A DNA stretch of 64,000 nt from Nocardia flavorosea (GCF_015477805.1 NZ_JADLQL010000001.1:992001-1056000); one strand, 5' to 3'. Positions 10,870 to 18,978 are shown, counted from the first letter of the stretch. The notes: generated by a model not told the origin, from the letters alone. Numbers and translations are program-made.

Positions 10870-11160
10870 TTACTCGAGGGACTTGTCACCCCAGCGGATG
10901 CATCGCAGCAAACCGCCGGCAGCGAGGACCGCCTCGAGCTGTCCCGTGTAGGTCATCCGGTTCTCGGACACGAACTCGGGAGTCAGCTTTCTCGATTGCT
11001 GCAGTAGCAGCATCCCCGCCAGACCCGCGTAGACGTCGGCGCGCATGATGCCCATCGGATGGTCGTGGTACCGGCGGGTCCCGGCGTCCTGCCGCAGCGG
11101 ATAGCGGTGGTCGACGCTCTGCCCCGGCATGATCAGCTGTTCGGGATGCCCGTCGCTGTC
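10870..11160 (-). pseudogene. Multicopper oxidase (CotA/bilirubin-oxidase type) fragment
   Basis: An approximately 95-codon minus-strand remnant. The translation contains 'DGHPEQ', 'YPLRQDAGTRRYHDHPMG' and 'IMRADVYAGLAGMLLL', a clear match to the first copper-ligand region of CotA-like multicopper oxidases (W/RYHDHxMGxxRxNVYAGLAG). Real enzymes exceed 450 residues and need three more copper-binding segments, none of which is present. After 'GMLLLQ' the sequence no longer resembles the family and ends with a stop at 10870. The 5' side runs into unrelated sequence near 11170. It is therefore a gene relic, probably left by deletion, between the MerR operon and the catabolic locus. Confidence 0.7.
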
Positions 11161-11295
11161 CGGCCGCCCGCGAGTCCGCCCAGCGCACCCGCGACCGCCC
11201 CGCGCGCCGCCCGATCGCCCAGTTCATGATCGTGCCTGTCGCTCGCACCGGGCGTTTACCATACCATCGAGTATGGTCCGGTGCCCGCGGAATCG

Positions 11296-12318
11296 TCAGA
11301 AGGCGAGCCGGCAGAGGGTTTTCCCCATGGTGAGCCCGGACAACATCGCCGGCAGAGCTGTGCTCGCCGACTCGATCCCGTCGAAGACGGTTTCCCGGTA
11401 GACCAACCGGCCGTCCGCGAGGTAGCTGCTCACTTCACGGCGCATCGATTCCTCGAGATGCAGGAAAGACCCCGCGCGGAAACCGCGCATCCGCAGGCCT
11501 TTCGACACCATGGTGAACAGGTTCGGCGGTCCCGGCGGTGCGGCGCCGTCGTAACCGGAGACCGCGCCGCACAGCGCGATCCGGCCGGACGGACGGAGGG
11601 CGTCCAGGGCGGCGGTGAGGTGATCACCGCCGACATTGTCGAAATAGGTATCGATACCGCCGGGCGCGAGCGCTGCCAGCGATTCCGGTAGCGGGGCGTC
11701 GTGGTAATCGAAGGCGGCGATGCCGAGTTCGTCCCGCAGGAACGCGACCTTCGCAGGGCTTCCGGCGGAGCCGAGCACGGTGGCGCCGCGAATCTTCGCG
11801 AGTTGCGCGGCCAGCGCGCCGACCGCGCCCGCGGCGGACGAAACCCACAGAGTGTCGGCCGGGCCGAGGTCCAGGATTTCGAACAGCCCCACGTAGGCGG
11901 TGAGGCCGGCGCTGCCGAGCGGCCCGAGGAACCACTGGGGCGGAAGGTCTGCGGCGTCGATCCGGGACACGGCGCCGTAGCCGCCGATGGTCTGTGTCCG
12001 GGCGCCTACCAGCGCGTACTCCCGGTATCCGAGAGTATGCGAAACCAGATCACCGACGGCGAAATCCGGGGATCTCGATTCGACGACGGTGCCGAGAGCG
12101 AGCCCGGACAGCTCGTCGCCCGGCCGCAGCGGTGGCAGATACCCGTGGGGAGTGGTTTCGGCGAGCCGGATCCGGATCGATGGGTCGATCGACAACCAGG
12201 TGTTGCGGACGAGTACCTCTCCCGGGCCCGGTTCCGGAATCGGCTCCTCGGCCAGCTCGAGGTCGGTGGCGGCCAGTTTCCCGGCCGGGCGGCGGGCCAG
12301 CCGCACGTGACGATTCAC
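11296..12318 (-). CDS. NADP-dependent MDR oxidoreductase (prostaglandin/leukotriene reductase type)
   Basis: A 340-residue zinc-free medium-chain dehydrogenase/reductase. N-terminal 'LARRPAGKLAATDLELAEEP' and 'YLPPLRPGDELSG' are typical of the leukotriene B4 dehydrogenase/CurA branch. The nucleotide site is 'SAAGAVGALAAQLAKIRGA', and 'GIDTYFDNVGGDHLTAAL' is characteristic. These enzymes reduce alpha,beta-double bonds of enones with NADPH. It is the last gene of a minus-strand unit starting at 13099 with two SnoaL-like proteins, and that unit begins at one of the repeated 20-bp operators. A double-bond reduction step in the catabolic pathway is inferred. Confidence 0.86.
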   Translation of the reverse strand: MNRHVRLARRPAGKLAATDLELAEEPIPEPGPGEVLVRNTWLSIDPSIRIRLAETTPHGYLPPLRPGDELSGLALGTVVESRSPDFAVGDLVSHTLGYREYALVGARTQTIGGYGAVSRIDAADLPPQWFLGPLGSAGLTAYVGLFEILDLGPADTLWVSSAAGAVGALAAQLAKIRGATVLGSAGSPAKVAFLRDELGIAAFDYHDAPLPESLAALAPGGIDTYFDNVGGDHLTAALDALRPSGRIALCGAVSGYDGAAPPGPPNLFTMVSKGLRMRGFRAGSFLHLEESMRREVSSYLADGRLVYRETVFDGIESASTALPAMLSGLTMGKTLCRLAF

Positions 12319-12347
12319 CTTGTGGTTCCTTCGTTCCGGCGCGCGGG

Positions 12348-12719
12348 TCAGCGCACGAACGCGACCTCGGGGGTCCGGGCAATGAGCAGGCGGCGGACGG
12401 CGCCGGTGGAGTCGAGTTGCGCGGTCGCGTTGAACGACGCCTCGAACGCCCCGTCGCGGGTGGTGCGACCGACGACCAGCTCGTACGCACCGGCCACGGC
12501 GCCGATATCGATGTGGTGGATCAGCGTGCTCTTTTCGCGTTGCGCCAGGTAGGCAACCAAACCCGCTCGGTCACCGACGAATTCGGCGCTCCGCCCGGCC
12601 CCTTTGGAGAATTGCACGGACATGGTGAAATCATCGGCGATCATGCCGAGCACCCGGTCCGGGTCGTCGGAGTCCATATAGCCGAACCATCGGGTGAGTA
12701 CCGGGACCGCCGTCGTCAT
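12348..12719 (-). CDS. SnoaL/NTF2-like protein
   Basis: A 123-residue single NTF2-fold domain. It shows an N-terminal helix with 'VLTRWFGYMDSDDPDRVLGMIADDFTMSV' and alternating strands to 'RRLLIARTPEVAFVR'. Members are small isomerases, cyclases, hydratases or ligand-binding proteins. It overlaps the preceding NTF2-like gene by four bases (ATGA), so the two are translationally coupled and may form a heteromer, as paired NTF2-fold proteins do in some steroid pathways. No catalytic residues could be assigned with confidence. Confidence 0.75.
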   Translation of the reverse strand: MTTAVPVLTRWFGYMDSDDPDRVLGMIADDFTMSVQFSKGAGRSAEFVGDRAGLVAYLAQREKSTLIHHIDIGAVAGAYELVVGRTTRDGAFEASFNATAQLDSTGAVRRLLIARTPEVAFVR

Positions 12720-13099
12720 GCCTGAGCTCCTTCATCCGGAGTTTGTACTGGTAACAGCGCGAAATCCGCGCTGAACGCGACCTGATACCGGTCGATCCGG
12801 CCGTCGGCGCCGATATGCATGGCGGCGACGAACCAGCCGGTGGTCACGGAGTCGTTCTCGGTGACCGCACCGTGCGCGAACTGCATATCGCCGTCGACGG
12901 CCACCCGCAGCAGCCGGTGTTTACGGTTCACCTTCGGCCTGCCGTTCAGGTAGTCGAACATGGCCGCGCGACCGCGGTCCCGGTTGACTCCCGTCGGCAG
13001 GACCATCGCGAATTCGATGTCCTCGGCCAGCATCGCCGTCGCATCCCGCAGTTCGCCGCTGTCGACCGTCGCGTAGTAGTCCTCGATCACGTGGGTCAT
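12716..13099 (-). CDS. SnoaL/NTF2-like protein, first gene of operon
   Basis: A 127-residue NTF2-fold protein starting 'MTHVIEDYYATVDSGE', with 'DIEFAMVLPTGVNRDRGRAAMFDYLNGR' in the middle. It is paired with the next gene through an ATGA overlap. The start codon lies inside the 20-bp operator at 13098-13117 and no ribosome binding site precedes it. The mRNA may therefore be leaderless, or the real start may be the GTG at 13090. Likely roles are a hydratase, an isomerase or a substrate-binding partner. The shared promoter region with the acyl-CoA dehydrogenase at 13192 places it in the catabolic regulon. Confidence 0.75.
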   Translation of the reverse strand: MTHVIEDYYATVDSGELRDATAMLAEDIEFAMVLPTGVNRDRGRAAMFDYLNGRPKVNRKHRLLRVAVDGDMQFAHGAVTENDSVTTGWFVAAMHIGADGRIDRYQVAFSADFALLPVQTPDEGAQA

Positions 13100-13117
13100 G
13101 AAATGAACTTAGTTCAG
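13098..13117. promoter_or_regulatory. Putative TetR-regulon operator, site A
   Basis: ATGAAATGAACTTAGTTCAG agrees with the consensus CTGAnnYGAATYCAnnTCAG at 13 of its 16 defined positions and contains the perfect palindrome TGAACTTAGTTCA. It overlaps the start of the NTF2-like operon on the minus strand, so binding there should block that promoter. Confidence 0.6.
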
Positions 13118-13162
13118 CCCACCTCTTCTTGTCGAGAGGGTCAGCGGCTAGGCTCGATTCTA

Positions 13163-13182
13163 TCGAATTGAACTCAACTCAA
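13163..13182. promoter_or_regulatory. Putative TetR-regulon operator, site B
   Basis: TCGAATTGAACTCAACTCAA matches 12 of the 16 defined positions of the shared motif. It ends ten bases before the ATG of the acyl-CoA dehydrogenase at 13192 and abuts its ribosome binding site AAGGGGAAAG. With site A it forms a two-operator divergent control region. Confidence 0.5.
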
Positions 13183-13191
13183 GGGGAAAGA

Positions 13192-14334
13192 ATGTCTCCG
13201 ACCTCGGCAGCCGGCGCCGAACACCCCTGGCCACGTTCGGAACCTCCAGGACTCACCCCCGACCCCGAACAGATTCAGCTACGCGAAGCACTGCGGGGAT
13301 TGCTCGGGAAGTACAGCGATATCGAACAGGTCCGCGCAGCCGCGGACACCGGACCCGGATACTCACCGCAGCTGTGGCGAATTCTCGTCGACGAGATGTC
13401 GGTGACCAGCCTGGCGGTACCGGAGGACAACGGCGGCCTCGGTTACGGAACGGCCGAGCTCGCGGTCGTCCTCGAAGAATGCGGGCGGGCGCTGGTCTGC
13501 GAACCCGTCTACAGCTCCGCAGTCCTCGGCACACAGGCACTACTGACGGCCCCGGAAGCCGAAGGCAATCCGCTTCCGGACGTTCTCGCCGGGAACCTCG
13601 TCGCCACGATGAGTTCACTCGGTCGGGCCACCGACGATCTCCGGGCCGCGCCGAGCCCACACGGCTGGCGAGTCGGCGGCGCGGTCACCCACCTCATCGG
13701 CGGGCACGGCGCCGATATCGTCATCGCCTCGGCCGAAACCGCCGACGGCCCGCGACTGTTCGCGCTGCGCCCACCGGAGGATGCGCTGCGTACCGAACTG
13801 CGGGTACTCGACCCGACTCGGCGGCAAGCCGATCTGTCGGTGCGGGACTGCCCGGCCGTGGCGCTCACCACTGCGGACACCACCGCGACGGTGCGCACCC
13901 GGCTGCGGGACCTGGCGACGCTCGCCCTCGCCTGCGAGAACACCGGAATCGTCGAACGCCTGCTGGAGATGACCGTGGGGTACGCCGGCACCCGGCACCA
14001 GTTCGGCCGGGCTATCGGATCGTTCCAGGCGGTCAAACATCGACTGGCCGATCTGCTGGTATCGCTGGAACGCGCGCGCTCGGCGTCGCGGTACGCAGCC
14101 GCGCTCTACGCCGAGGACCCCGATTCGGCCCGGCTGGCGGTGGCCGTGGCCGGCGCGGTGTGTACCGACGCCGCCGTCCACGCCGCGGCCGAGGCGGTGC
14201 AGCTCCACGGCGGTGTGGGGTTCACCTGGGAACATCCCGCGCATTCCTATTTCCGCCGGGCACTGGGAAACGAAGCAGCACAGGGCGATGCGCGCAATCA
14301 CCGCGCCCGTATCGCCGCACTGATCGGCGTGTGA
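13192..14334 (+). CDS. Acyl-CoA dehydrogenase
   Basis: A 380-residue flavoenzyme of the acyl-CoA dehydrogenase family. The N-terminal helical domain ('EQIQLREALRGLLGKY') is followed by 'SVTSLAVPEDNGGLGYG', a beta domain, and the C-terminal helical domain with 'YAGTRHQFGRAIGSFQAVKHRLADL' and 'AVQLHGGVGFTWEHPAHSYFRRA'. The short middle domain ('GGAVTHLIGGHGADIVIA') resembles actinobacterial FadE proteins that work as heteromers in steroid side-chain breakdown. It may therefore partner the dehydrogenase at 16793. It introduces a 2,3-double bond in an acyl-CoA. ATG 13192 follows AAGGGGAAAG, just behind operator site B. Confidence 0.88.
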   Translation: MSPTSAAGAEHPWPRSEPPGLTPDPEQIQLREALRGLLGKYSDIEQVRAAADTGPGYSPQLWRILVDEMSVTSLAVPEDNGGLGYGTAELAVVLEECGRALVCEPVYSSAVLGTQALLTAPEAEGNPLPDVLAGNLVATMSSLGRATDDLRAAPSPHGWRVGGAVTHLIGGHGADIVIASAETADGPRLFALRPPEDALRTELRVLDPTRRQADLSVRDCPAVALTTADTTATVRTRLRDLATLALACENTGIVERLLEMTVGYAGTRHQFGRAIGSFQAVKHRLADLLVSLERARSASRYAAALYAEDPDSARLAVAVAGAVCTDAAVHAAAEAVQLHGGVGFTWEHPAHSYFRRALGNEAAQGDARNHRARIAALIGV

Positions 14335-14363
14335 CCAGCCGCGACGTTCTCCGGAAATCCGTA

Positions 14364-14392
14364 TTGACGCGCTTCGCGACGTCGAGTACAAC
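14364..14392 (+). promoter_or_regulatory. Promoter of the main catabolic operon
   Basis: TTGACG (14364-14369) and TACAAC (14387-14392) are separated by exactly 17 bases, a good vegetative-type promoter. The -10 hexamer touches operator site C, so a bound TetR repressor would cover the transcription start. Confidence 0.6.
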
Positions 14393-14411
14393 TGAAGTGA
14401 ATCCAGTTCAG
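14392..14411. promoter_or_regulatory. Putative TetR-regulon operator, site C (perfect match)
   Basis: CTGAAGTGAATCCAGTTCAG matches all 16 defined positions of CTGAnnYGAATYCAnnTCAG. Its 18-base core TGAAGTGAATCCAGTTCA is repeated exactly at 32635-32652, 18 kb away, in front of the reductase operon. It precedes the ten-gene operon starting at 14436. Confidence 0.7.
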
Positions 14412-14435
14412 GAACCGATCCCGAAAGAGGCTCCG

Positions 14436-15224
14436 ATGATCGACACCGACCACATCGTCCTGGAGAAAGACGGCGAAATCGCACGCGTCTGGCTCAACCG
14501 CCCGCACAAGAAAAACGCGGTCACGGTGGAACTGCTGCACCGGCTCGACGAGATCATCGTCGAGGTCGACAACGACCCCGAGCTGAAGGTGCTGGTGCTG
14601 CGCGGTCGCAACAACACGTTCTGCTCCGGTTTCGATCTCGACGAACTGCGCGAGAACTACGTCGGCAAAACCAATGCCATGGACGTCGCCGTGCTCTCCG
14701 CGAAGGTCTGCGACCGGCTGTACTCGATGAACACGCCATCGGTCGCGGTGCTCGAGGGCTACGTCACCGCGGGCGGATTCGAGCTCATGATCTCCTGCGA
14801 TTTCGCGGTCGCCGCCGACGATGCCAAGATCGGCGACTTCCACATCCGGCGAGCCCTGTTCGGCGGCGCCGGCCCGATCTACCGGCTCCCCCGGATGATC
14901 GGTATCCGCAAGACCAAAGAGCTGATGCTCACCGGCAAACTGCTCAGCGGCCGCGAAGCCGCCGATTTCGACCTGATCAACGCTTCCGCCCCCGCGGCGG
15001 AACTGGATGGACTCGTCGCCGATTTCATCGCCCCCATCGTGGACAAGAGCCCGTTCGCCATGAAGCTCACCAAGATGACCATCGACCGCGGCCTGGATGC
15101 CGATATCCAGTCGCTGATGGTGATGGAACACCTCGCCGTCGGCAATGCCCTGCAGTCCGAGGACGCGCGCGAAGGCGTGAACGCCTTCCTGGAGAAGCGT
15201 GAGCCGAAATGGGTCGGGCGCTGA
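14436..15224 (+). CDS. Crotonase (enoyl-CoA hydratase/isomerase) family protein
   Basis: A 262-residue crotonase, first gene of the long operon. The oxyanion-hole segments are 'NNTFCSGFDLDELR' and 'GYVTAGGFELMISCDFAVAA'. The Glu in 'GGFEL' corresponds to the first catalytic glutamate of enoyl-CoA hydratase. At the place of the second ('GxPEI' in hydratases) it has 'GDFHI', with His instead of Glu. The reaction may therefore not be a standard hydration; isomerase, hydrolase or C-C bond cleavage are alternatives known in the superfamily. ATG 14436 was chosen by family N-terminus ('MIDTDHIVLEKDGEIARVWL'). Confidence 0.85.
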   Translation: MIDTDHIVLEKDGEIARVWLNRPHKKNAVTVELLHRLDEIIVEVDNDPELKVLVLRGRNNTFCSGFDLDELRENYVGKTNAMDVAVLSAKVCDRLYSMNTPSVAVLEGYVTAGGFELMISCDFAVAADDAKIGDFHIRRALFGGAGPIYRLPRMIGIRKTKELMLTGKLLSGREAADFDLINASAPAAELDGLVADFIAPIVDKSPFAMKLTKMTIDRGLDADIQSLMVMEHLAVGNALQSEDAREGVNAFLEKREPKWVGR

Positions 15225-15259
15225 AACCCCGCTAACAGCGACGAATCGGAAGGGACGAC

Positions 15260-15634
15260 ATGGGCGAGCAGGTGAAACCGAGACTGGAAGGCAGCAGGTG
15301 CGCGGTATGCGGCACGGTCGGTTATCCGGCGAGCGCGAACTGCGCGCGCTGCGCCGCGCCGACCGCCGAACCGTTGACACTGAGCACGAAAGGCATGGTG
15401 TGGGCGCATACCGTGCAACGGTTCGCACCGAAATCGCCGCCGTATGTCGTTCCTGCCGACGGCTTCACGCCGTACGCGGTCGGCTATGTCGAACTCCCCG
15501 AGGGCATCAGGATCGAGGCAGTTCTCGACTGCGACGATTTCGCCGATCTGGACCGGGCACCGGTGCGCCTCGTCGCCGTGACTCCGGTGCCCCGGTTCGC
15601 CACCCTGTCCCGTCTGCAGAGTGAGGTCCGGTGA
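15260..15634 (+). CDS. Zn-ribbon/OB-fold (DUF35) protein, thiolase partner
   Basis: A 124-residue protein with a rubredoxin-like zinc ribbon, 'CAVCGTVGYPASANCARC' (two CxxC knuckles), followed by an OB fold ('MVWAHTVQRFAP', 'PYAVGYVELPEGIRIEAV'). DUF35 proteins bind acyl-CoA and pair with thiolase-like enzymes, or form part of MaoC-type hydratases such as ChsH2 in steroid degradation. Its stop overlaps the next start by four bases (GTGA), which ties it to the thiolase at 15631. ATG 15260 follows GGAAGGGACGAC. It probably forms a stable complex with that thiolase. Confidence 0.85.
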   Translation: MGEQVKPRLEGSRCAVCGTVGYPASANCARCAAPTAEPLTLSTKGMVWAHTVQRFAPKSPPYVVPADGFTPYAVGYVELPEGIRIEAVLDCDDFADLDRAPVRLVAVTPVPRFATLSRLQSEVR

Positions 15635-16782
15635 CCCAGCAGGTTTCGATAATCGGCAGCGGACTGTCCCGGTTCGGTCGGCAGCCCGGGGTCAGCGGGC
15701 GGCAACTCGCCATCCAGGCGATCGGTAATGCGCTCGCCGATGCCGGGTTGACCTGGCCCGATATCCAGGTCGCCTATGGCGGCAGCGACGGATCCGGGCT
15801 GGCCGACACCCTGGTGGCCGAACTCGGCTTCACCGGGATCCCGTTCACCAACGTCAAGAACGGTTGCGCTACGGGTGGTAGTGCCCTGTTCTCCGCTGTC
15901 AACGCGGTGCGTTCGGGCGCCGCGGAGATCGCCTTGGCGGTCGGTTTCGACAAACATCCCCGGGGCGCCTTCGATCCCGACCCCGCCGACTGGGGCTTGC
16001 CCGAGGGATACGGCACGGCCGGGCTCATGGTGACGACACAGTTCTTCGGCGCCAAGATCGGCCGCTATATGCGGGAACACGGTATCTCGGCGGCGACGCT
16101 GGCCGCCGTCGCCGAGAAGGCGTACCGCAACGGCAGTCGCAATCCGAATGCCTGGCGCCGCGAACCGATGTCGGCGCAGCAGATCCTGTCGGCCGAGCTG
16201 GTCAACGATCCGCTCACCAAGTTCATGTTCTGCTCGCCGGGTGAAGGTGGCGCGGCCGTGGTCGTCGCGAGCGAAACCGTCGTCCGCCGTCTCGGCGGCC
16301 GGCCGGTGCGATTGCGGGCGATCAGTCATCGCACCCGGCGGTTCGGCTCCTTCGAGGTGTTCAGCCCCGCTGTCCAGGGCACCGGCGAACCGACCAGTGT
16401 CAGCGCGGATGCCGCCGCGGCGGCATTCGAACAGGCCGGTATCGGCCCGGAAGAGATCGGCGTCGCGCAACTCCAGGACACCGAAAGCGGCGCGGAGATC
16501 ATGCATATGGCCGAATGCGGGTTCTGTGCCCACGGGGAGCAGGAGGCGATGATCGCCGCGGGCGCCACCGAAATCGACGGCCGGCTGCCGGTCAACACCG
16601 ACGGCGGATGTATCGCCAACGGCGAGCCGATCGGCGCCTCGGGCCTGCGGCAGGTGCACGAGATCGTCACCCAACTGCGCGGCGAGGCAGGCGCTCGGCA
16701 GGTACCGGGGGCGCCGAAAACCGGATTCACCCATGTGTACGGCGCCCCCGGGATCAGCGCCTGCACGGTTCTGTCGGTCTGA
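15631..16782 (+). CDS. Thiolase-superfamily (lipid-transfer-protein-like) enzyme
   Basis: A 383-residue thiolase fold. The nucleophile Cys is present in 'NVKNGCATGGSALFSAV', and a second Cys lies near the end in 'GISACTVLSV'. The usual GHP motif of degradative thiolases is replaced by GEP in 'ANGEPIGASG', which I recall in actinobacterial lipid-transfer-like thiolases that need a DUF35 partner. It may cleave a 3-ketoacyl-CoA or carry out a retro-aldol cleavage like Ltp2. It is translationally coupled to the Zn-ribbon gene by a GTGA overlap. Which reaction it performs depends on the substrate and cannot be told from sequence. Confidence 0.85.
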   Translation: MTQQVSIIGSGLSRFGRQPGVSGRQLAIQAIGNALADAGLTWPDIQVAYGGSDGSGLADTLVAELGFTGIPFTNVKNGCATGGSALFSAVNAVRSGAAEIALAVGFDKHPRGAFDPDPADWGLPEGYGTAGLMVTTQFFGAKIGRYMREHGISAATLAAVAEKAYRNGSRNPNAWRREPMSAQQILSAELVNDPLTKFMFCSPGEGGAAVVVASETVVRRLGGRPVRLRAISHRTRRFGSFEVFSPAVQGTGEPTSVSADAAAAAFEQAGIGPEEIGVAQLQDTESGAEIMHMAECGFCAHGEQEAMIAAGATEIDGRLPVNTDGGCIANGEPIGASGLRQVHEIVTQLRGEAGARQVPGAPKTGFTHVYGAPGISACTVLSV

Positions 16783-16792
16783 GGTGGACACA

Positions 16793-18001
16793 GTGAGTAC
16801 ACAGCAGCTTCCCGGCCTCGCCGAATTCACCGAACAGGCCCGGGCCTGGCTCGCGGGGTCGGCGGCCCCGCGTACCGAATCCGCGTGGGGCGACGGCGAC
16901 GATTCGGTGGCGGTCTTCGAGAACTGGACCGCGGCCGAAGAACGGCGGCACACCGACGACATCCGCGCCTACGAACAAGCCAAATTCGATGCGGGCTGGG
17001 GCGCGCTCACCTGGCCCGCCGACTACGGCGGCCGGGGACTGCCGATGTCCTACGCACTGGCGTTCCGGCGCGTAGAAGAACAGTTCGAGGTCCCCCGGCG
17101 CACCGAAATGTTCTCCGTCACCCAGCAATTGGTGGCGCCGGCAATCGAGCAGTGGGGTACCGAACAGCAACGGGAACGCTATGTGCGGGCGATGCTGCGT
17201 ACCGATCTCATCGCCTGTCAGCTGTTCTCCGAAACCGAGGCCGGTTCGGACCTCGCAGCGGTGCGCACCCGCGCGACCCGCAATGCCGACGGCACCTGGA
17301 CACTCGACGGTCACAAGGTGTGGACATCCGGGGCCCGGGTCGCCGACCTCGGGGTCGCGGTATGCCGGACCGATCCCGCGGCGGCGAAACACGCGGGGCT
17401 CACCGTGTTTCTCGTACCGATGGACACGCCGGGGATCACCGTCCGGCCGATCCGGCAGATGACCGGCGGCAGTTCCTTCAACGAGGTGTACCTCGACAGC
17501 GTGGTGCTCGACGACGGGTTCCGGCTCGGGCCGGTCGGCAAGGGCTGGCAGGTGGCGCTCACCGTGCTCGCCGCCGAACGGCTCGACGGCGCCGGGCTGG
17601 GTCTGGCGAACGCGGATCAGGCGGTGGAACTGGCTCGCCACCTGGGCCGCGAACTGACCGAGCTCGAACGCGACCGGGTCGCGGACCTGGTGACCCGTAG
17701 TTATGTCCAGCGGATCGCGGGAATGCGAGTGGCCGCGGCGGTGGTCGCGGGCCGCGATCCCGGACCGGAGGCGTCGGCCGGCAAATTGCTCGCCACCGAC
17801 ACCATGGCCCGGACCTCCGAGGTCGTGCGGCTACTGCTGGGCCGGGAACTGATCGCGGATTCCGGGCGCTGGGGCACCTATGCCTGGGCCGAGCACGTAC
17901 TCGGCGCGCCCGGGTACCGGATTGCCGGCGGTACGGACGAGATCCAGCACAACATCATCGCCGAGCGGGTGCTCGGCCTACCCAAGGAGCCGCGGCCATG
18001 A
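16793..18001 (+). CDS. Acyl-CoA dehydrogenase
   Basis: A 402-residue acyl-CoA dehydrogenase. Features are 'GWGALTWPADYGGRGLPMSYALAF', the FAD/substrate loop 'ACQLFSETEAGSDLAAVRTRA', 'WTLDGHKVWTSGARVADLGV', and the C-terminal 'YAWAEHVLGAPGYRIAGGTDEIQHNIIAERVLGLPK'. The last segment has the conserved IAGGTxEIQ. GTG at 16793 with GAGGTGG eight bases upstream is preferred to the GTG at 16784. It overlaps the kinase-like gene by four bases (ATGA). It may pair with the shorter dehydrogenase at 13192 or act alone. Confidence 0.9.
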   Translation: MSTQQLPGLAEFTEQARAWLAGSAAPRTESAWGDGDDSVAVFENWTAAEERRHTDDIRAYEQAKFDAGWGALTWPADYGGRGLPMSYALAFRRVEEQFEVPRRTEMFSVTQQLVAPAIEQWGTEQQRERYVRAMLRTDLIACQLFSETEAGSDLAAVRTRATRNADGTWTLDGHKVWTSGARVADLGVAVCRTDPAAAKHAGLTVFLVPMDTPGITVRPIRQMTGGSSFNEVYLDSVVLDDGFRLGPVGKGWQVALTVLAAERLDGAGLGLANADQAVELARHLGRELTELERDRVADLVTRSYVQRIAGMRVAAAVVAGRDPGPEASAGKLLATDTMARTSEVVRLLLGRELIADSGRWGTYAWAEHVLGAPGYRIAGGTDEIQHNIIAERVLGLPKEPRP

Positions 18002-18948
18002 CGCTGGAACAGCGGGTACGCCACCGGTTGCGCACCGACCCGGATATCGAGATCACCGGGTTCGAGACGCTGCCCGGCGGGCATTCGGGCCTCACCTACC
18101 GGGTCACCACCACCGGCCCGGAGTTCGTGGTGAAGGCGGTGCCCGAGGGCCGCCGGCCGGTCGGCCGCCACGATATGCTGCGGCAGGCCCGGGTGATGCG
18201 GGCGCTGGCCGGTACCGACGTGCCGGTGCCCCGCATCGTGGCCGTCGACGACGCCGAGCCCGCCTGGTTCGCCATGGAATTCGTCACCGGGGAATCGCTG
18301 GAACCGGTCCTGGACGACCCGGCCGTCGAACCCACCCTGGCGGCGGCCCGGATGCGGCGGGCCGCCGAGGTGCTGCCCCGGCTGCATGCGGTCGACCCCG
18401 GCTCGGTGCCGGGCGCCGAAACCGCCCTGACACCGGCCGACGAATTGGCGCGCTGGGCACGCACGTTGGGCGCGGTGCCGCCCGAGCTGGTCGCGGGCGG
18501 CGAGCGGCTGCTCGACCTGCTGGGCCGGACGATTCCCGAACCTGTGCCCCCGACGCTCGTACACGGCGACTACCGGCTCGGCAATATCATCGCCGCCGGT
18601 ACCGAACCGGTCGCGCTGATCGACTGGGAGATCTGGAGCGCGGGCGACCCGCGCGTGGAACTCGGCTGGTTCCTGGTATTCGCCGACGGCACGAATTTCC
18701 CGGAGGTGGGCCGCATCGTGCGAGGTCTGCCCGATCCCGCCGAACTCGTGGAACGCTACCGCGCGGGTGGTCCGCAACTGCCCGATCTGCCCTGGTTCGA
18801 CGCGCTCGGCCGGCTCAAGATGGCCGCCATCATGGGCCACAACCTGCGGCGCCACCGCGAAGGCCGGCACCACGATCCGGACCAGGAAAAACTGCCCGCC
18901 ACCATCGATCGCCTCATCGAGACCGGAACCGCGCTCCTCGCCGGTTGA
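17998..18948 (+). CDS. APH-family kinase-like protein (ACAD10/11 N-domain, LvaA type)
   Basis: A 316-residue aminoglycoside-phosphotransferase-fold protein. It has the ATP-clamping 'LPGGHSGLTYRV', the catalytic loop 'LVHGDYRLGNIIAAG' and the metal-binding Asp in 'ALIDWEIWSAGDPRVELGW'. In this operon, next to an acyl-CoA dehydrogenase, it matches the kinase half of human ACAD10/ACAD11 and LvaA of levulinate catabolism. Those enzymes phosphorylate the 4-hydroxyl of 4-hydroxyacyl-CoA so that the partner dehydrogenase-like enzyme can eliminate phosphate. Antibiotic resistance is unlikely given the context. It overlaps the upstream dehydrogenase by four bases and lies 30 bases before the next one. 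Confidence 0.82.
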   Translation: MTLEQRVRHRLRTDPDIEITGFETLPGGHSGLTYRVTTTGPEFVVKAVPEGRRPVGRHDMLRQARVMRALAGTDVPVPRIVAVDDAEPAWFAMEFVTGESLEPVLDDPAVEPTLAAARMRRAAEVLPRLHAVDPGSVPGAETALTPADELARWARTLGAVPPELVAGGERLLDLLGRTIPEPVPPTLVHGDYRLGNIIAAGTEPVALIDWEIWSAGDPRVELGWFLVFADGTNFPEVGRIVRGLPDPAELVERYRAGGPQLPDLPWFDALGRLKMAAIMGHNLRRHREGRHHDPDQEKLPATIDRLIETGTALLAG

Positions 18949-18978
18949 GGTCCTGTCCCCCTATTCAGGAGCCGTACA

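Noticed and set aside
17998..18948. Aminoglycoside resistance gene
   Set aside because: The fold matches, but the gene is coupled on both sides to acyl-CoA dehydrogenases, the setting of the LvaA/ACAD10-type kinases.
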